A DNA stretch of 64,000 nucleotides from Collinsella aerofaciens (GTDB lineage: Bacteria > Actinomycetota > Coriobacteriia > Coriobacteriales > Coriobacteriaceae): assembly GCF_028206995.1 (NCBI RefSeq), contig NZ_JAQLFL010000001.1, forward strand, positions 124,001 through 188,000, in the 5' to 3' direction. Below, in pieces: positions 1-8,722 of this stretch (within the stretch, counting starts at the first letter, position 1; every line of letters begins with the position of its first letter). A model generated the notes under the pieces. It searched no databases and was not told the DNA's origin. It saw only the letters and a program-made list of their open reading frames with translations. Both the position numbers and the translations under genes were made by a program.

Positions 1-390
1 ACCTGGGCGCGCAAGGCCCGCAAGCATAAGGACGGCCTGGTGATGGTACCGGTCTACTTTGTCGATCGTCCGGCGACGGACAGCCGCGATGGCGAGCAGG
101 TGCGCATTGCCGTAAACGGCCAGACGGGTCGTGCGGCCGCGGTAGTGTTTAGTGACAAGCGCGAAACGCATGTGGTGGCGCCGCTCAATCCGAGCCTGCA
201 TCTGTCCGGCGAAAGTACCGTGCATGCCACGCCCATCGAGGTCAAATACGTTAAATCGCCGTTCCTATACCAGATCGTACGCCGTGGAGGCGGCGAGCAA
301 CCGCGTCAGGTGGCAGCGGCGGCGGAGGGTTCGTACCGAGAGGAAAAGCCCAAACGTCGCGGCCTGCTGGGTGCGTTATTTGGGAAGTAG
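1..390 (+). CDS. C-terminal part of a zinc-ribbon-like protein (5' end outside window)
   Basis: The reading frame is open from the first base, so the gene begins before the window and only its last 129 codons are seen. The visible part has a beta-rich stretch with VPVYFVD and an NGQTG motif, followed by a charged tail (EEKPKRRGLLGALFGK). The pattern of a hydrophobic strand, then a conserved NGQTG, resembles the C-terminal end of TFIIB-type zinc-ribbon membrane proteins, but the zinc ribbon would lie outside the window. The assignment is a weak family resemblance. A terminator follows about 45 bp after the stop. Confidence 0.5.
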   Translation, partial: TWARKARKHKDGLVMVPVYFVDRPATDSRDGEQVRIAVNGQTGRAAAVVFSDKRETHVVAPLNPSLHLSGESTVHATPIEVKYVKSPFLYQIVRRGGGEQPRQVAAAAEGSYREEKPKRRGLLGALFGK

Positions 391-433
391 GGAAGCGCAG
401 CCGGTTGGCGCTGCGATGCGATAGTTAGAGGAA

Positions 434-472
434 CGGGGCAATCCGCAGAAGTGCGGACTGCCCCGTTTTTGT
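434..472 (+). terminator. Rho-independent terminator
   Basis: A GC-rich stem (GGGGCAATCCGCA / TGCGGACTGCCCC) is followed by GTTTTTGT. It ends the transcription unit of the partial gene at the window start. Confidence 0.85.
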
Positions 473-618
473 GTTGCGGGGAAGTACTGGGCACTTCATT
501 AAAGGTCTTCGCACGGACTCGAATTTCAATGTCGTCTAACGCCTTCGTGCAGGATTCCCGAAGTGACTAAAATGTGACCATAGAGGCAGTTTTAGCGAAC
601 CCCACGGGAGTGACGCGT

Positions 619-888
619 ATGGACAACAACACGCTGCTATTCCAGGACAAAGGTTCGGGTAGGTTTAAAGACGTCAAGATCTACCCTAACCGCATTGAGG
701 TACTCAAGAAGGGCACTTTTGGCGGCAAGCACACCGAGATTGTTTATCTTAAGGACATTACGGGCGTCAATAGAATCAAAGGCCGCGATGTTTTTCTGCG
801 CAATCGTCTGTTGACCGCTTGCGTCTTTAGCCTGAGCAGCCGTGCGAAGGCCCAGGAGTTTGTTAACGCGCTGAACATGGTGATGTAG
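619..888 (+). CDS. Small PH-like domain protein of unknown function
   Basis: This 89-residue protein alternates short beta strands and ends in an amphipathic helix (KAQEFVNALNMVM), the layout of a bacterial PH-like domain. The KIYPNRIEVLKKG and EIVYLKDITGV strands recall DUF4429-type modules. It has no signal peptide, membrane span or catalytic motif, so a cytosolic binding role is only a guess. ATG 619 was chosen because GGGAG sits about nine bases upstream. An in-frame GTG at 574 would add 15 residues but has no clear ribosome site. A terminator-like hairpin follows. Confidence 0.6.
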   Translation: MDNNTLLFQDKGSGRFKDVKIYPNRIEVLKKGTFGGKHTEIVYLKDITGVNRIKGRDVFLRNRLLTACVFSLSSRAKAQEFVNALNMVM

Positions 889-914
889 CCGATAGCGGCG
901 TTCGGGCCAAGGTA

Positions 915-955
915 AAAATCGGGGGCACAGAACGGTGTTCTGCGCCCCCGATTGA
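915..955. terminator. Bidirectional terminator hairpin between convergent genes
   Basis: A strong stem (ATCGGGGGCACAGAA / TTCTGCGCCCCCGAT) lies between the small plus-strand gene and the minus-strand phospholipase gene. Placement between convergent genes suggests it serves both, although the T-runs are short. Confidence 0.7.
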
Positions 956-982
956 GTCGATGTGTCTAAAAGGCCGGCTTGC

Positions 983-3470
983 CTATTCGACAACGTCCTC
1001 GTTGTTTTCACCGTCACTGGCAAGCATCGCCGCGCCGGCGACCGTTGTCGCCACGGCGGCGGCAGCGAGCCCGGCGGCAACGCCAGAGCTGTCGCCCGTG
1101 TCGGCGAGCTTTCCGCCCGAGCCCTTGCCCTTGTTGCCCTTACCGTTCTTATCAGCGCTGCCTGCGTTGGAACCCGTGCCGCTGCCGGTGCCGGTGCCGC
1201 CTGCACTGTCCGAGGCCGCTACGGTAAAGCTTGCGGCTCCGTCGCTGGCGAGCGTGTAGTTCTGCGCCGCGTTGCCCAAGAGACCGTTCACGCGCACCCA
1301 GTACGTTCCTGCGGCAAATGTTTCGCCCTCGGCCATTGCTGTGCCCGGAGCGCCGTTCGCGTCGTGCACAAACTCGAGCTGGGCCGTGCAGGCATCGGTT
1401 TCGAGCTTGCCCTCGAGTGATGCCGCAATCTTGGCGCGCGCGTCTTCGCCGGCCTTAAGGCCTTCAAGTCCCTCAAAATGGGGCGTCAGCGCGCGTGGGT
1501 CGATATCGATGGGTACGGAGCCCTGCAGCCCCGTAACGGTCTCGTTGCCCAAGGCGTCGACATCCACGTATTCGATGGTAAACGCATGGCCCGAAGCCGC
1601 CACGTTGAGTACGTTGCTGCTGTCGACAAGGCGGAAATGGCCCTCGCCAACGGTCTTGCCATCCTGGAGCGAGGCATCGCTCAGCGAGTCGCCGTACGTC
1701 ATGCGCATGCGGGTCGGGAGGCAGCACGAAGCCGACTGCGTGTGCTTCGTATCGTAATTGTAATTGCGCTGGTAGATGCTCCGGGCCAGCGCCGCATCAA
1801 CAAAGTCGGATGCGATGATGCCAATGTGCTTGAGGTAATCTGACTTTGTATCCTCGGTGCCGCTGGGATTGATGTACGGGCTCTTGTACAGATGCTCGTT
1901 GACTACTCGTGCCGAGGTAAAAGGATTGCCTCCGTGCGACAAGCCCGTGCAGCTGGTGTAGTTGATAGACCAGCAACGCTCCTGGACTTGCACCTCGGCC
2001 CCGGCATCGTCCACGACGTCCACCTTGTTGCACGTGCGCCCGGTCGTTTCCTTCAGCGCATTATCGACCCAGCTGAGCTTGTCGGTTCCCGTGAGTTTGT
2101 ACTTGTCCTGGGCATATACCTTGGTGCAATAGGGCTCTTCATTGCCCGTTTCCCCTATGGCTTCAAATCCCCGCGCGTCTTGGACGAGACACATCGACTG
2201 CCCGGAATGCGCCTTGATCTTGTCATCCCATTGGGTGAGGTCGAGGCCCCACGTGTGGCCGCTTACGCTGTTGCCGGCGAGCCCAAATCGACGCAGCAGG
2301 ACGATCTTTCCGCGCACCTCGCCCAGCGTGGGGACGTGGCTCGACGTGTAGAACAGGTTGGGGTTATCGGCCATAACCTTGGCGAAGGCCGTCGTTATGC
2401 TTTCGTCGGTAGCCTCATCGTTGCCGCGCGATGCGAGCATGATGAGCGCTTCTGACGGGTTTTCGTTCAAAAACGTTTTGAAGTACCCGATGACATCGGA
2501 GAGATGCAGATAGTTCCCGTCTTTTTTTGAGTAGGTAGAAAATCCCGTGGTCGATGCCGGGGTCATCGCCCTTTCCGAGCCGGATATCAAAATAGCGAAT
2601 GCCTTCGAGCAACTGCGTGGGAATGTAATCCTGCTGGCATTTTACTTGCGAGGATTGGGGCTCAGTGTCGTTGTCCACGCTGCAGGTGCCCGAATCGTGC
2701 GTACCCGGGATGCTCAGCTCGTCGAGGAACTTGTTGTCGTCGACGTATTTCATCCAACATGGTCCGTCGACGTAGCTGCTGTACGTGATCCAGTCGAGGC
2801 TGCTAACCGTGGCATCGTTCTTTTTCATGTCGTAACCGATAAGTTCGAGCTCCCACGGAATGCTCTTACTCTTATGGCAGATCTTATTGTTGTCCTGGTC
2901 TTCGCCGTTCGATTCTATTGCCAGGTACTTAATGTCTTTTTTCTCGGTTTCTTTCTCGACCGTGCGGTCTCGGATGATATAGGTTCCGTTTGATTGACGC
3001 TCGAACGCAAAAGCGCGGCTGGGCTTGTTGTCATACTCGCCGCCCCATACGTGGATGACCTTTCCATCTTTGTCAGAGTCGTCGTCGACCGACCAAATGC
3101 TGTAGCCCGTCTTTTTATGCTCTTCGAAATTGAGCAAGGTGCGGATAGCATACCAGTTTGTATCGTCATTCTTGGTCGTTACGTTCTCAAGGATGAGCTT
3201 GCTGGACGTGCCGTCGTTAAACAGGTGGCAGACGTTGCCGCGAACGTTGCCGTCTTGGTTGACGCTCGCGGTGCGAAAATAGCCCGCGGGGCGAAGGCGA
3301 ATGACGAAATTGTCGAGGCTGTCCGACGGTGCGGGTGTGTTGTCTGCAAATGCCGCTCGCAGGGGAATGCCCGGCGCTGCGGTTTCGGGCAGGCTTGCAA
3401 GTGGTGACAACGCCGCAAGCCCTAGGCCCAGCGTAAACGCTCGGCGGCTGATGGCATGGTGTTCGGTCAT
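983..3470 (-). pseudogene. Phosphatidylinositol-specific phospholipase C-like surface protein, frameshifted
   Basis: Read as one unit this would be an 828-residue exported PI-PLC X-domain protein. It begins at ATG 3470 behind GGAGAAG. The N-terminus carries a twin-arginine signal (SRRAFTLGLGLAAL). A beta-rich ricin/agglutinin-like region follows, then the X domain with the first catalytic His (LSIPGTHDSG), LLEGIRYFDIR and the second His (IDHGIF). The frame is lost at an A7 tract (plus-strand T7, 2522-2528). Removing one A gives a continuous LKKDGNYLHLSDVIGYF that runs on to NPSEALIM, a typical X-domain motif. The C-terminal half ends with a Gly/Lys/Ser linker, an LADTG sequence, a hydrophobic span and an acidic tail, so it resembles but is not a canonical sortase signal. 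It could be a pseudogene, a slippage-expressed gene or a sequencing error. Confidence 0.75.
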
Positions 3471-3673
3471 AACTTCTCCATTCGCAGAGTGCGGTTATGC
3501 GATAGTTTTGGTCACTATACTGCCCAGATGTTTAAAGATGCTGGTTTAATTGTCTGCGCGGCGCAATAAATCGGTGGGCGGACGTGTTGGGGTGTTTGTC
3601 GTTTTCGTACTGTTGCCACATTTGGGGCGGTTCCGGCGTCCGGCATCCTCGCGTTCGTCGGCTACAGGCATAA

Positions 3674-3704
3674 GAAAGGGAGGGTCGGTTTACCGGCCCT
3701 CCCT
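3674..3704 (-). terminator. Terminator of the lipoprotein gene
   Basis: A GGGAGGG...CCCTCCC hairpin lies about 70 bp downstream of the minus-strand lipoprotein stop. On the minus strand it is followed by a short CTTTCTTA run. The remainder of 3471-3775 contains the upstream region of the phospholipase gene and nothing else I can support. Confidence 0.6.
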
Positions 3705-3775
3705 GGGTACGAAGCGCTGGGGTACCGTCGCTTGTTTGCACTGCGACCGTGTTTCCCGTTGCGCTCGCCAGTCGC

Positions 3776-4369
3776 TTAGCGCTTGATCTCGATATCGTCG
3801 AGCTTGACGTCCATGGCCTCGGTCTTGGCCTCGGCGATGTCGTCGGCAAATTCCAGAGACTTCATCATGGTCTCGACGGCGTCCTTGTGCTCCTCGACGT
3901 TGTCGATACGCACATACACACTGCCGCCGTCAACGTCGGTGAAGTATTCGGTCGTTACGCCGCCCGAGTGTGTATAGGAAGCGTTGCGCCAAGTCTTGCC
4001 GTTGTACTTGACGGGGTCATTCTCGGTCCACTCAAAGCTGGCATTCCACTTTGCCTCGTAGTCGAACAGCTCGTCGGCGTTCTTGTCAGGATCGAAGACG
4101 GGGATGAAGCGATCGCTGGCGTGCTCGCTCTCGGTGAACTTAAACTGGGCCCTGTCGGCGGTGTCGCCGGCAACGTCGGTAATCTCGACGCCCTCGGGAA
4201 CCTCGACCTTAAACCAAATGAAGTCGGTCCTCATATCCACGGCTGGCTTTTCTGCCCCGCCGCCACCGCCACTTCCGGTAGCGTCGCCGCTGCCACCGCA
4301 GCCCACCAGGGCAACTGCGGCAAAGAGACTGATGCAGAGGGTGAGAATCGCAAAGGCCTTCTTTTTCAT
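3776..4369 (-). CDS. Secreted lipoprotein of unknown function
   Basis: This 197-residue protein has a classical lipoprotein signal: MKKK, a hydrophobic core, and the lipobox ALVGC at about residues 20-24. A Gly/Ser-rich spacer and a mixed alpha/beta domain follow (FKVEVPEGVEITD, YNGKTWRNASY, GGSVYVRIDNV). It should be anchored outside the membrane. The domain resembles small stress or binding lipoproteins of Gram-positive bacteria but I do not recognise the family. The start is supported by GAGGAGG just upstream. It stands alone, with its own terminator. Confidence 0.8.
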   Translation of the reverse strand: MKKKAFAILTLCISLFAAVALVGCGGSGDATGSGGGGGAEKPAVDMRTDFIWFKVEVPEGVEITDVAGDTADRAQFKFTESEHASDRFIPVFDPDKNADELFDYEAKWNASFEWTENDPVKYNGKTWRNASYTHSGGVTTEYFTDVDGGSVYVRIDNVEEHKDAVETMMKSLEFADDIAEAKTEAMDVKLDDIEIKR

Positions 4370-4442
4370 GGTCGTGTCCTCCTCGATCTGTAACCGCCCA
4401 CGGATTACCTGCCTTTACTGTACGCGTGGACGGCTCCTTCGG

Positions 4443-4668
4443 GTGGGCCATGTGTCCCATTCTGGGGGCTGGAATTGCGCCGACAAGTGGCAATATGTGC
4501 GGTCGCAAAAGAGGGGAGGGCCGATGCTGTCGGCCCTCCCCGGGGTGAGGTGCCCGTTGATTTAATGGGGAGCGCGTGCGTGGGCGTTGCCCCAACAGGT
4601 TCCTTGTTTATAGATATGCCTCAGTTTTTGACGTCCGGAAGTCTCGAAAGGTGGGCCATGTGTCCCAT
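4443..4668. repeat. 18-bp direct repeat pair in an intergenic region
   Basis: The sequence GTGGGCCATGTGTCCCAT occurs exactly at 4443-4460 and 4651-4668. Between the copies lies a strong hairpin at 4513-4541 (GGGGAGGGCCGA / TCGGCCCTCCCC) whose T-run would be on the minus strand. The 460-bp gap 4370-4829 holds nothing else I can support besides the fchA ribosome site. Confidence 0.6.
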
Positions 4669-4829
4669 GTTTGCGGTGCCGACGCCTATCGTTCGTCATA
4701 GAAATCCGCGATGGCCAGGTGCGCTGACGCTCATGTGCTTATGGGCTAGACTTAGCACCATTATGTGATTGATGCGGTCGGACGGCGGTTGCCGCCCGAC
4801 CGATGTATATGACTTGAAGGTGCATGCGT

Positions 4830-5462
4830 ATGAGCCAAGAGATGATGGACAAGACCTGCCGCGGGTTTGCCGAGGCGCTTGCCGCGCGCGAGCCGGTTCC
4901 CGGCGGTGGCAGCGCGAGCGCCTTTGTGGGCGCGCTGGGCGCCTCGCTGTGCGGAATGGTTGCCCGCTACGGTGCGACCAATCCCGCGCTTGCTGATCGT
5001 GCGGATGACCTGGCGCGCGCGTTTGCTCAGGCTGATGAGCTGTCCCAGGAGCTTGTCGAGTTGGTTGCCGAGGACGTTCGTGCCTACGGGCAGGTGTCCG
5101 CGGCGTACGGTATTCCGCGTGACGATCCGGCTCGAGCGACCGCGATTCAGGATGCGCTGCATGTGGCCGCTATGCCGCCGTATCGCATTATGGATGCCTG
5201 CGGGCGCGCACTGGCGCTGCTCGAGGACATGGCCGACAAGGGTTCGCGTCAGCTGCTGTCCGATGTGGCGTGCGGCGCCGTGTTCTGCCGTGCCGCTATG
5301 CAGGGCGCGAGCTTGACGCTCTTTGCGAACACCACGTCTATGAAAGATCGGGCACGCGCTGAGGAGCTCGAGGCGGCGTGCGATGAGCTGCTGGATACGT
5401 GGCTGCCGCGCGCCGATGCGCTGGCGCGCCGTGCCGCCGATGCCGCCAGGAAGAGGGGATAG
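4830..5462 (+). CDS. fchA: Methenyltetrahydrofolate cyclohydrolase (formiminotransferase-cyclodeaminase family)
   Basis: This 210-residue protein matches the stand-alone cyclodeaminase/cyclohydrolase family, which hydrolyses 5,10-methenyl-THF to 10-formyl-THF (or deaminates formimino-THF). The diagnostic PVPGGGSASAFVGALGASL loop lies near residue 25, and the rest is all-helical, as in the family, at typical length. ATG 4830 was preferred to ATG 4824 because AAGG at 4817-4820 is nine bases before it and only three before the other. The stop is two bases before the folD start, so the two form a tight operon. The folD product has lost key cyclohydrolase residues, so this enzyme probably supplies that step. 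Confidence 0.9.
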   Translation: MSQEMMDKTCRGFAEALAAREPVPGGGSASAFVGALGASLCGMVARYGATNPALADRADDLARAFAQADELSQELVELVAEDVRAYGQVSAAYGIPRDDPARATAIQDALHVAAMPPYRIMDACGRALALLEDMADKGSRQLLSDVACGAVFCRAAMQGASLTLFANTTSMKDRARAEELEAACDELLDTWLPRADALARRAADAARKRG

Positions 5463-5464
5463 CC

Positions 5465-6319
5465 ATGGCCGAGCTGCTGAAGGGTGCTCCCGTTGCTCGC
5501 GCTTTGACTGAGGAACTTGCTGCTCGCTGCGCAGCCCTGCGCGAGCGGGGCGTTGTTCCGACGTTGGCTATCGTGCGTGTAGGTGAACGCGAGGACGACC
5601 TATCCTACGAGCGCGGTGCGCTCAAGCGCTGCGAAAAAGTGGGGATTGAGGCTCGTCGTGTTTTGCTTTCTGCCGATGTTTCGCAGGAGGAGCTGTTGAC
5701 GGCCATCGAGGACATCAATGCCGATTCGGCTGTTCATGGCTGTCTGATGTTCCGCCCGCTGCCCGCCGGCCTTGACGAGAACGCCGTCGCCGCAGCGCTC
5801 GATCCCGCCAAGGATGTTGACTCCATGACGCCGGCCTCGCTGCTTACCACGCTTTCGGGTCGTGGCGAGGGCTTTGCTCCCTGCACGGCCGAGGCCGTGT
5901 TGGCGTTGCTGGACCATTACAGTGTTGAGCTGGATGGGGCCAAGGTTGCGGTCGTCGGTCGGTCTCTGGTGATTGGTCGTCCCGTTGCCGCCATGCTTAC
6001 GGCGCGCAATGCGACCGTGACGACGTGCCATACGCATACGCGCGACCTTGCTGCCGAGTGCCGTGCTGCCGACATTGTGGTTGCCGCCGTTGGACGCGCA
6101 CGCACGATTGGCGCGGATGCGGTCCGCGAGGACCAGACGATCATTGATGTGGGCATTAACTGGGATGAGGACGCTGGCAAGCTGGTCGGGGACATCGATT
6201 TTGATGCTGCGGAGCCGGTCGTTGGCGCAATCACCCCCGTGCCGGGTGGCGTGGGTGCCGTGACGACAGCAATTCTCGCCAAGCACGTGATCGAGGCGGC
6301 TGAGCGCGCGGTAAAATAG
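5465..6319 (+). CDS. folD: Methylenetetrahydrofolate dehydrogenase, FolD family, cyclohydrolase residues altered
   Basis: This 284-residue FolD-fold protein has the NAD(P)-binding region (VVGRSLVIGRPVA) and the GAITPVPGGVGAVT signature. FolD enzymes normally oxidise methylene-THF and hydrolyse methenyl-THF. Hydrolysis depends on the YxxxK lysine and a Gln in the QLPLP motif. Here YxxxK reads YERGA (Lys to Ala), and the LPLP motif is FRPLP with Phe at the Gln position. The Asp of the KDVD motif remains. It is therefore probably dehydrogenase only, paired with FchA immediately upstream. ATG 5465 follows AAGAGGGG and the fchA stop by two bases. A terminator at 6421 ends the unit. Confidence 0.88.
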   Translation: MAELLKGAPVARALTEELAARCAALRERGVVPTLAIVRVGEREDDLSYERGALKRCEKVGIEARRVLLSADVSQEELLTAIEDINADSAVHGCLMFRPLPAGLDENAVAAALDPAKDVDSMTPASLLTTLSGRGEGFAPCTAEAVLALLDHYSVELDGAKVAVVGRSLVIGRPVAAMLTARNATVTTCHTHTRDLAAECRAADIVVAAVGRARTIGADAVREDQTIIDVGINWDEDAGKLVGDIDFDAAEPVVGAITPVPGGVGAVTTAILAKHVIEAAERAVK

Positions 6320-6353
6320 GCGTTTGGAGGCTGTTTAGGGGGTTGGTTAGATA

Positions 6354-6591
6354 CCCCGTGGTCAAAAAATGCCAAATATGAGTACTGTTGCCAAGTTAGT
6401 CACATATGTTTGAGATCATTTTGGCTCTTTAGCGATAAGTAATATCGTTAAAGAGCCAATTTTATTGGACGTATGGGGAATTACTAGACTCAGTTTTTGG
6501 ACAGGTGAGGATTCCCGGCGCCCGGAACAGTGCAATTTGCTGCCACTAAATTTGTGACAGTACTCATATTTGGCATTTTTTGACCACGGGG
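6354..6591. mobile_element. 238-bp MITE-like element with perfect 35-bp terminal inverted repeats
   Basis: The bases 6354-6388 (starting CCCCGTGGTCAAAAAATGCC) are the exact reverse complement of 6557-6591. Partial complementarity continues about 18 bp further inward. No transposase is encoded, no target duplication is obvious, and the core is AT-richer than the surroundings. It fills most of the 355-bp gap between folD and the dipeptidase gene. A non-autonomous transposable element is the simplest reading; a long regulatory hairpin is the alternative. Confidence 0.6.
6421..6464 (+). terminator. Rho-independent terminator inside the inverted-repeat element
   Basis: The stem TTGGCTCTTTAGCGATA / TATCGTTAAAGAGCCAA is followed by TTTTAT. 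It probably terminates the fchA-folD transcript although it sits within the 238-bp element. Confidence 0.75.
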
Positions 6592-6674
6592 GCTGCCGAG
6601 GCCGTGGTTTCGCCCTTTTTGCGTCGAAGCGATACACTGTTGCCGTTTGATTTCTTCGCTCAAGGAGGATGCGC

Positions 6675-8198
6675 ATGCCGTGCACAACGATTTTGGTTGG
6701 TAAGAACGCGAGCTACGACGGGTCGACGCTTGTCGCGCGTAACGAGGACTCGTCCAACGGGGTGTTTGAGCCCAAGCGCATGCGCGTAGTGCATCCCGAC
6801 GAGCAGCCGCGCGTCTACACGAGCGTCCTGAGTCACCTGACCGTTGAGCTGCCCGATAACCCCATGCGCTACACGAGCGTCCCCGATGTTGTCCCGGGCC
6901 ACGGCATCTGGGCCGAGGCCGGTTTCAACGAGCTCAATGTGGGCATGTCCGCAACCGAGACGCTCACCACCAACGAGCGCGTCCGCGGTGCCGACCCGCT
7001 TGTGGACTACGTGCCCGCCAAGGGCAACGAGGGCGAGGACGGATACGTTCCGGCGCAGCCTGGTGGCCTGGGCGAGGAGGACATGGTTACCCTAGTCCTG
7101 CCGTACGCCAAGTCCGCCCGCGACGGCGTTCGTATCCTGGGCGACCTGCTCGAGCGCTACGGCACCTACGAGAACAACGGCATCGCCTTTAGCGACGTGG
7201 ACGAGATCTGGTGGCTTGAGACCATCGGCGGCCATCATTGGATTGCCAAGCGTGTGCCCGATGACGCCTATGTGACCATGCCCAACCAATTGGGTATCGA
7301 CAGCTTTGACCTGGATGACGCCGAGGGCGCCCAGGCCGACCATATGTGCTCCGCCGACCTGCGCGCCTGGATGGCCGAGTGGCATCTGGACCTGACGCTG
7401 GGCGTCGAGAGCGACGGCCCGGCTGCCGTCTTTAACCCGCGCGAGGCCTTTGGCTCGCACAGCGACAGCGACCATGTCTACAACACGCCGCGCGCCTGGT
7501 ACATGCAGCGCTGCCTCAACCCCAGCGACGTGTGGGATGGCCCCGACGCCGACTACACGCCCGAGAGCGACGATATCCCCTGGAGCCGCGTGCCCGAGCG
7601 CAAGGTGACCATCGAGGACATCAAGTACGTGCTCTCGAGCCACTACCAGGGCACGGAGTACGACTGCTACGGCAGCAAGGGCACGCCCGCCACGCGCGGC
7701 GCCTATCGCCCCATCGGCATCAACCGCAACAGCCAGCTCGCCGTGTTGCAGCTGCGTCCCTATGCGCAGCCGGCCTATCGCGCCGTGCAGTGGATGGCCT
7801 TTGGCTCCAACTCGTTTAACGCGCTGGTTCCGCTGTACGCCAACGTCGAGACCATGCCCGAGTACTATGCCGACACGCAGGCTCGCGTGACGTCCGAAAA
7901 CTTCTACTGGGCCAACCGCCTGATCGGCGCCCTGGCTGACGTCCGTTTCCATGAGTGCGGCCGCGCTGTGGAGGACTACCAGGAGAAGGTCGGTGGCATG
8001 GGCCACAAGCAGATCCATGACGTCGATGCTACCGTAGCCGCTCTGCCTGAGGCCGAGGTGCCTGCCGAGCTTGCACGCGCCAATGAGGCCTTTGCCGAGC
8101 GTGTTCGTGTGGAGACCGATGCCCTGCTGGGCAAGGTGCTTTACACCACGAGCTGCGCCATGAAGAACTCTTTCGCGATGAATGACAACGTGAGGTAG
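6675..8198 (+). CDS. pepD: C69-family dipeptidase
   Basis: This 507-residue Ntn-hydrolase starts Met-Pro-Cys-Thr-Thr, and Cys3 is the expected nucleophile. The N-terminal pattern ILVGKNASYDGSTLVARNED is the family hallmark, followed by EAGFNELNVGMSATET and DEIWWLETIGGHHW. These enzymes cleave a broad range of dipeptides in the cytosol. ATG 6675 lies six bases after AGGAGG; the ATG-like frame two codons upstream would bury the Cys. It is a single gene whose promoter must lie in or beyond the inverted-repeat element. Confidence 0.93.
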   Translation: MPCTTILVGKNASYDGSTLVARNEDSSNGVFEPKRMRVVHPDEQPRVYTSVLSHLTVELPDNPMRYTSVPDVVPGHGIWAEAGFNELNVGMSATETLTTNERVRGADPLVDYVPAKGNEGEDGYVPAQPGGLGEEDMVTLVLPYAKSARDGVRILGDLLERYGTYENNGIAFSDVDEIWWLETIGGHHWIAKRVPDDAYVTMPNQLGIDSFDLDDAEGAQADHMCSADLRAWMAEWHLDLTLGVESDGPAAVFNPREAFGSHSDSDHVYNTPRAWYMQRCLNPSDVWDGPDADYTPESDDIPWSRVPERKVTIEDIKYVLSSHYQGTEYDCYGSKGTPATRGAYRPIGINRNSQLAVLQLRPYAQPAYRAVQWMAFGSNSFNALVPLYANVETMPEYYADTQARVTSENFYWANRLIGALADVRFHECGRAVEDYQEKVGGMGHKQIHDVDATVAALPEAEVPAELARANEAFAERVRVETDALLGKVLYTTSCAMKNSFAMNDNVR

Positions 8199-8297
8199 GG
8201 ATTTCCCGTCGATCGAATAGCGCTAAAACGCTTTGTCGCTTTCGCTCAATCTTGGGTACAAGAACGCCAATGCAGTTGTTTGTGATTGGAGATAACC

Positions 8298-8714
8298 ATG
8301 GTTATGAAACTCGATCAGCTTGTTAACGGCGCCATTAACGTGGGCTTTGGCGCTGCCGCCGTTGCTGTCGAAGGCGGCAAGAAGGTCCTCGACGACCTTA
8401 ACACCAAGGGCGAGCAGGTCCGCAAGGACACCGCCACCCCCGATATCGCCCGCAGCGTGTCCGATATGTTCGAGCAGGCCGGTGGCACCATCTCCGACCT
8501 GACCGAGCGTCTGGGCATGCAGGGCGAGACCGCGGCCCAGCGCGTGCTTGACGAGCTTATCCTTGCCCGCGTCCGCGTCATGACCGCTCCCGAGCGCACT
8601 GCCTTCCTGGCCCATGTGCGCGACATCGTCGATTCGGTCGAGGACAACGTGACCTCGGTGCCCGTCGAGTCCGTTGAGCCCGACGATGCGAAGGATACCG
8701 AAGAGGCCGAGTAG
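8298..8714 (+). CDS. Phasin-like helical protein
   Basis: This 138-residue protein is almost entirely helical. An Ala/Gly/Val-rich N-terminal segment (INVGFGAAAVAVEGGKKVLDDL) leads into charged amphipathic helices and an acidic tail (DDAKDTEEAE). The layout fits the phasin-like proteins that often accompany AarF/UbiB kinases in Firmicutes and Actinobacteria. Here the kinase gene starts eight bases after the stop, so the two are probably co-transcribed. ATG 8298 follows GGAGA; a TTG four codons upstream is the alternative. Confidence 0.65.
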   Translation: MVMKLDQLVNGAINVGFGAAAVAVEGGKKVLDDLNTKGEQVRKDTATPDIARSVSDMFEQAGGTISDLTERLGMQGETAAQRVLDELILARVRVMTAPERTAFLAHVRDIVDSVEDNVTSVPVESVEPDDAKDTEEAE

Positions 8715-8722
8715 CAGCGCAG

